Shown in pieces: positions 51,198 through 55,365 of a DNA stretch of 55,365 nucleotides. Where the stretch lies: assembly GCA_900318825.1 (NCBI GenBank), contig ONMB01000018.1, forward strand, positions 1 through 55,365, given 5' to 3'. The first letter of the stretch is position 1. Every line of letters starts with the position of its first letter. The notes beneath the pieces are model-generated. The model had not been told where the DNA came from and did no database searches. It worked only from the letters and a program-made list of their open reading frames with translations. This DNA comes from an uncultured Ruminococcus sp. (lineage in GTDB: Bacteria; Bacillota; Clostridia; Oscillospirales; Ruminococcaceae). A program made the translations under genes and the position numbers.

Positions 51198-54100
51198 TTG
51201 AAAAAAATCGACAACAGAATGAAGTGTTTCCGGTATGCCGCAGTAATGATCCTATGTATCTTCATCAACTGCGTCGGCAGACAGACGGCGAGCCATTTTT
51301 CACTCCCCGGCTGGCTTGACTCCTACGGTACCTTCATAGCAGCATATACGCTCGGACCTGTTCCCGGAGCTGTCTCCGGTATGCTGAGCAATATCCTTTT
51401 CGGCTGCAGGGATATCAAATCGGCAGCTTACCTGATAGTCAGTCTCTATATCGGACTCGAAGTGGGCAGGCTATCTAAAAAGGACTACTTTGAGACTCTT
51501 TTCCACACTATGACAGTCGCAGGTATAATCGCTTCCGGCTGCGTGGTGCTCTCATCTGCCCTCAATATCTTCCTTTACAACGGAACGACCAACAACGTCT
51601 GGGGTGACGGCGTTATGGACTACCTCCGCGAAAACGGCGTCCCCAAGCCTGTTGCTGGTATCATAGGCGAATTCTATATAGAATTTCCGGATAAACTTGT
51701 AACGTCTCTTGCACTTTTCATACTTATACATTTGTCGCGCAACTGCGGCGGAGATACGAAAAAGAAGCTCGCAAAGGATACGGCTGCGCTCTCAGCGTGC
51801 CTGATAGTATTCGCACAGCTCGCTCCCTTGACCTTCCGCTCGGACGCTGCCGACAAAGATAACAACAAGAACGTTACGCACATCTCGTATATCCAGAATG
51901 TCTACGACAGCGGCAACGGTCTGCTCTGCGGTCACGCAAACGCCGTTGCAGAAACAAAAAACGGTATCATCTGGATAGGCACATACGCCGGTCTATACCG
52001 CTATAACGGCAGTGAATTCCTGCATATGTCCTATCTTGAAGGCGTAAAGAACGTCATCTGCCTGTTCGTGGACGACCTCGACCGCGTCTGGATAGGTACG
52101 AACGACAACGGCGTTGCGGTCATGAAAGACGAGAATATCATCGACATAATCAACTCCGAGGACGGTCTGCCGTCAGATACTATAAAATCTATAACTCAGA
52201 CCTCCGACGGTCTGTACTACATAGGTACTGCCAACGGCATCGTTTCCCTGAAGCACGGTGAGAATACGACTGTCAATTCCGATATGGAGGAGATAGACTA
52301 CACCAGCAAGCTCTCCGCCGATAAGCTCGGCAATGCCGCTGCGATAGATTCGGAAGGCAAGCTCTATATCCTCAGGGACGGAAAGATACTCACAACGCTC
52401 GAAAAGAGCTTTAACCGCTCAAAAATGTCCTGCTGCAACTTCGCCGAGGACAATACTCTCTTCGTAGGTACTACTGACGGTCTCGTCAGCGAGTACACCC
52501 TCGAAAACGACAAACTGAAAAATATCCGCAACATCAATTGCAGTGAAGTCACTAAGATAAACAATATCTACCCTGACGAGGAAGATGATATGATATGGCT
52601 CTGTTCCGATGACGGCATAGGCTACATATCACCCTCGCACGAATTCACTATGCAGGAGACGGGCGATTTCAACCGCTCGATTGAGAATATGATAACCGAC
52701 TATCAGGGTAATCTCTGGTTTGCTTCATCAAGACTCGGTCTCCTCAATCTCTCACGCTCCTCCGTTACCGATATCTACTCCGACGCCGGTATCAAGCCCG
52801 ATGTCGTGAACACTACCGCTATATTCAACGGTCTGCTCTACGTCGGCACAGACGACGGTCTCAAGATAATCGACATGGCTGCCCACAGGCAGATAGAAAA
52901 TAATCTCACCTCCGAACACTTCAAAGGCAATCGTATAAGATGCCTTATGACCGACTCCAAGGGCTTGCTCTGGGTGTGCAGCTACGGCTCCGGACTCGCT
53001 TCTGTCGACAAGGACGGCAGCGTCAATTCATACTCCACCAGCTTCGGTCAGATAGGAAACCGCGTAAGAGTCTGCATCGAACTGTCAGACGGCACGATAG
53101 TTTCTACCTGTACCAACGGCATCATCTTCCTGAAAGACGGCAGACCTGTTTCAAGTATTGATTACGGCGACAAGTTCGGCCACGCACAGGTCGTTTGTCT
53201 GCTCGAAGCTGCCGACGGTACTCTCTATGCAGGTACTGACGGAAACGGCATTGCCGTTATAAAGGACGGAGAGGTCACCGGAAGATTGACCCGCAAGGAC
53301 GGCCTCTCATCGGATACAATTCTCAGACTGGTCAAGGACCCCGAGGACGGCAGCATCTTCATCGTAACTTCCAACAGCATATGCTATATGAAGGACGGCA
53401 GTATAAGATGCCTCGAAAATTTCCCATATTCCAACAACTACGACATAATACTCGACGATGACGGCGAAATGTTCATCACCGGAAGCGCCGGTATCTATGT
53501 AGTGAATAAGAAGGATCTCCTCAACAACAGCGAGCCCGAATATAACCTCCTCAACAAGGGTATCGGTCTCGACTGCTCCCCTACGGTACACGCAAGAAAC
53601 GCTATCACCGCTGACAAGGACCTCTATCTTTCAACCCCGAAGGGCGTTTTCAAATTCAATCTCGATCACTATCTCCTCAGTCATGATAACTTCAACATAT
53701 TGCTGAACACCGTCAAGCTCGACGACAACTATCAGCAGCTCAAGCAGAATTCAGAGCTGGTCGTTGAACGTGATACCGCAAAGATAGAATTTATCCCCGA
53801 AATAATCAACTACACCCACTACGATCCGACGATCGCCTACTGTCTCGAAGGCTTTGAGTCAAACTGGACAAAGACTACTCTCAAGGACCTCCGCTCCATA
53901 ACCTACACCAACCTCAAACCCGGTGATTACGTTCTCAGGCTGGCGGTCCTCGATGAGAACGGCAGCAAGATCAAGGAGATATCCTACGCATTTGAAAAGA
54001 AAATTGCGATATATGACCATTTCTGGTTCAGATACTATATGATAGGCGTTGCAGCAGTATTCGTAGGCTGGCTGACATGGTACATCACAAGGACGCAGAT

Positions 54101-54450
54101 ACAGCGTACCCTCCAGTTCCAGCAGACAAAGCTCGCTCTCGCACTCCAGCAGGTCCAGATGGGCAACGAGACCATTCTCGCTATTGCCAAGACCGTTGAC
54201 GCAAAGGACCTCCGCACAAGTAAACACTCGCAGAGAGTTTCGGAGTATTCCGCACTCATCGCCAAGGAGTACGGCTTTTCCAAGGAGGAGCAGGAGAATA
54301 TCCGCAACGCAGCTCTGCTCCACGATATCGGCAAGATAGGTATCCCAGACTCCGTCCTCAACAAGCCCGGAAGGCTTACCGATGAGGAATACACCATTAT
54401 GAAGACTCACGTCACACGCGGCGCGGAGATACTCAAGGACTTCACCCTCA
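51198..54450 (+). CDS. Membrane propeller sensor with Y_Y_Y and HD-GYP domain (3' end lost at a chimeric join)
   Basis: Predicted extracellular sensor coupled to cyclic-di-GMP breakdown. The N-terminal ~200 residues hold about six membrane helices (RQTASHFSLPGWLDSYGTFIAAYTLGPVPGAVSG, resembling an ECF-type substrate-binding bundle). About 220-800 are two-component-propeller repeats (DGLPSDTIKSI, GLSSDTI, WVCSYGSGLASVDKDG), and about 830-935 a Y_Y_Y domain (CLEGFESNWTKT, YTNLKPGDYVLRLAV). A membrane helix is at about 945-965. HD-GYP starts near 985 with HSQRVSEYSALIA and HDIGKIG (His1042, Asp1043). The GYP half is missing because the frame passes into DUF2207 sequence near 54,430-54,460. TTG start with GGGAGG upstream. 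Confidence 0.82.
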
Positions 54451-54460
54451 TCGAGGACCG
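54430..54460. other. Probable chimeric join
   Basis: Left of here the frame is an HD-GYP domain in Ruminococcus-like codon use. Right of here it is the C-terminus of a DUF2207 protein and GC-richer DNA. The bridging residues EILKDFTLIED could belong to either family, so a short shared sequence (about 54,432-54,455) probably caused the join. Confidence 0.75.
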
Positions 54461-54788
54461 CGGCGTCGTGGAAGTGGGGCTGTGGAACAACTACCTCATC
54501 TTCGCGTCGCTGTACGGCATCGCCGACCAGGTGAAGAAGGACTTCCAGAAAGTCTGCCCCGAGTATTTCGAGCTCAGCAAGACGGCCGGACAGCTGGCCG
54601 ACAGCCGCTCCGTCGTCGTGTGGGACATGATCAACACGACGTCCCGGAACATGCACATCACGGCCCAGAACTACGCGAATCGTTCCACCGGATCCGGCCA
54701 TACATCCTGGCACGGCGGTGGCGGCAGCACCTCCTGGGGCGGAGGCGGTGGATTCTCCGGCGGCGGATTCGGCGGCGGAGGCCGCTGA
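54451..54788 (+). CDS. DUF2207-family membrane protein, C-terminal fragment
   Basis: About 112 codons, from a different genome to the left neighbour by appearance. Seen: LWNNYLIFASLYGIADQVKKDFQKVCPEYF, the conserved C-terminal core of DUF2207 proteins, followed by the family-typical Gly/Ser-rich end (GGGGFSGGGFGGGGR). The start of its own gene is absent; in frame it continues the HD-GYP protein, which I consider an artefact. DUF2207 proteins are bacterial membrane proteins of unknown role. Confidence 0.75.
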
Positions 54789-54792
54789 TCCC

Positions 54793-55365
54793 CTACTTCG
54801 TCCGCTTGACGCGGGTCACCTTCCCGTCCTTCCAGCGGATGTCCACGGTCTCTCCGCCACGGGTGCGGAGTCCCTTGACACAACCCTCTTTCTTCCAGGC
54901 CTCCGGAAGCGCGGGCAGGACGTCGAACGTCCCGTCCGGACGGGACTGCAGCAACATTTCGGCCACGCCGGCGCTGCCACCGAAGTTCCCGTCGATCTGG
55001 AACGGAGAATGCGCATCCAGCAGGTTGGGGTAAGTGCCCCCGCCACGGCGTGCATCGTCGCCGCGGTAGCCGTCAGGGCTCACGTAGCGGAGCAGGCGGC
55101 GGTACATCTTGTAAGCCTTTTCGCCGTCACCCAGGCGGGCATAAAGGTTGATCCGCCAGCCACAGCTCCAGCCCGTTGTCTCGAATCCCTTGATTTCCAA
55201 GGTCTTCAATGCAGCCTGCGCCAGTGGTCCGTCGGTGATCTGATGGCCGGGATACACCCCGATCAAGTGGCTTTGGTGACGGTGCCGCGGATCGGCGTCC
55301 GCCCAGTCGTAGTACCACTCCTGCAGGTTTCCCTTCGCCCCGATATGGTAAGGACGCAGCCGGGC
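54793..55365 (-). CDS. GH95 alpha-L-fucosidase, C-terminal fragment (runs off the window)
   Basis: The last 190 residues of a GH95 glycoside hydrolase, which releases alpha-1,2-fucose or related sugars by inversion. Seen: [27 protein letters not shown] (family landmark), [22 protein letters not shown], then [27 protein letters not shown], and the C-terminal beta domain. The frame is open at the window edge. Base composition and codon use are clearly GC-richer than the rest of the window, so this belongs to the foreign end of the chimera; a Bacteroidota-type source is possible. Confidence 0.88.
   Translation of the reverse strand, partial: ARLRPYHIGAKGNLQEWYYDWADADPRHRHQSHLIGVYPGHQITDGPLAQAALKTLEIKGFETTGWSCGWRINLYARLGDGEKAYKMYRRLLRYVSPDGYRGDDARRGGGTYPNLLDAHSPFQIDGNFGGSAGVAEMLLQSRPDGTFDVLPALPEAWKKEGCVKGLRTRGGETVDIRWKDGKVTRVKRTK

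Noticed and set aside
51198-54788. A single 1196-codon sensor/HD-GYP/DUF2207 fusion protein
   Set aside because: The HD-GYP domain is cut mid-fold, the DUF2207 end lacks its own N-terminal domains, and composition and neighbour genes change at the same place; an assembly join is simpler.

Overview
The window reads as a piece of a cellulosome-producing Ruminococcus (Oscillospiraceae). It carries dockerin-bearing secreted proteins (GH74 xyloglucanase, CE2 esterase, DUF6055 protein, BspA-like LRR protein), a sortase-anchored cohesin protein, AGGAGG-type ribosome binding sites and clear TTGACA/TATAAT promoters. This assignment is inferred from gene content; no rRNA is present.

Layout. 1-4.9 kb: start of ppdK (leftward), two lipoprotein genes that share a 31-bp upstream repeat, glmU, and a small hypothetical gene. 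5.1-7.9 kb: GH74-dockerin. 8.1-9.8 kb: leftward yabP-yabQ-divIC-yabR cluster of sporulation/division genes. 9.9-16.9 kb: compact phage-derived cassette (small and large terminase, portal, capsid, protease-like protein, connector, tail-completion-like, tube-like and hub-like genes) with no integrase, tape measure, fibre, replication or lysis genes, followed by a FeoA-like gene. 17.3-18.9 kb: C_GCAxxG_C_C redox protein and a membrane diguanylate cyclase. 19-24.8 kb: tetR facing an MMPL transporter and a long heptad-repeat secreted protein, with three copies of one operator between them. 24.8-25.3 kb: two tandem related small-RNA genes, each with its own promoter and terminator. 25.3-31.7 kb: LysR and XRE regulators, histidine phosphatase, membrane protein, RluA-type pseudouridine synthase and LysM-G5-M23 peptidase. 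31.7-33.6 kb: lipoprotein, tRNA-Gly, tRNA-Arg and tRNA-His, and an integrase pseudogene.

From 33 to 44.7 kb is an accessory region of large secreted proteins (DUF6055-LamG-dockerin, dockerin-CE2, dockerin-lectin-cohesin-lectin-LPXTG). It is littered with integrase 3'-end relics and repeated hairpins. From 44.7 to 54.4 kb are a CPBP protease plus XRE pair, a receiver/degenerate-GGDEF-like protein, a DUF4214-CAP protein, a BspA-dockerin protein, and a propeller sensor with an HD-GYP domain.

The last ~0.9 kb does not fit. The HD-GYP domain runs mid-domain into the C-terminus of an unrelated DUF2207 protein, followed by a GC-richer GH95 fucosidase fragment from another type of genome. I treat the join near 54,430-54,460 as a chimera.

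Strongest candidates for something new: the tandem small RNAs, the minimal phage particle-gene cassette, the sortase-anchored dockerin/lectin/cohesin protein, and the repeated integrase-tail modules.
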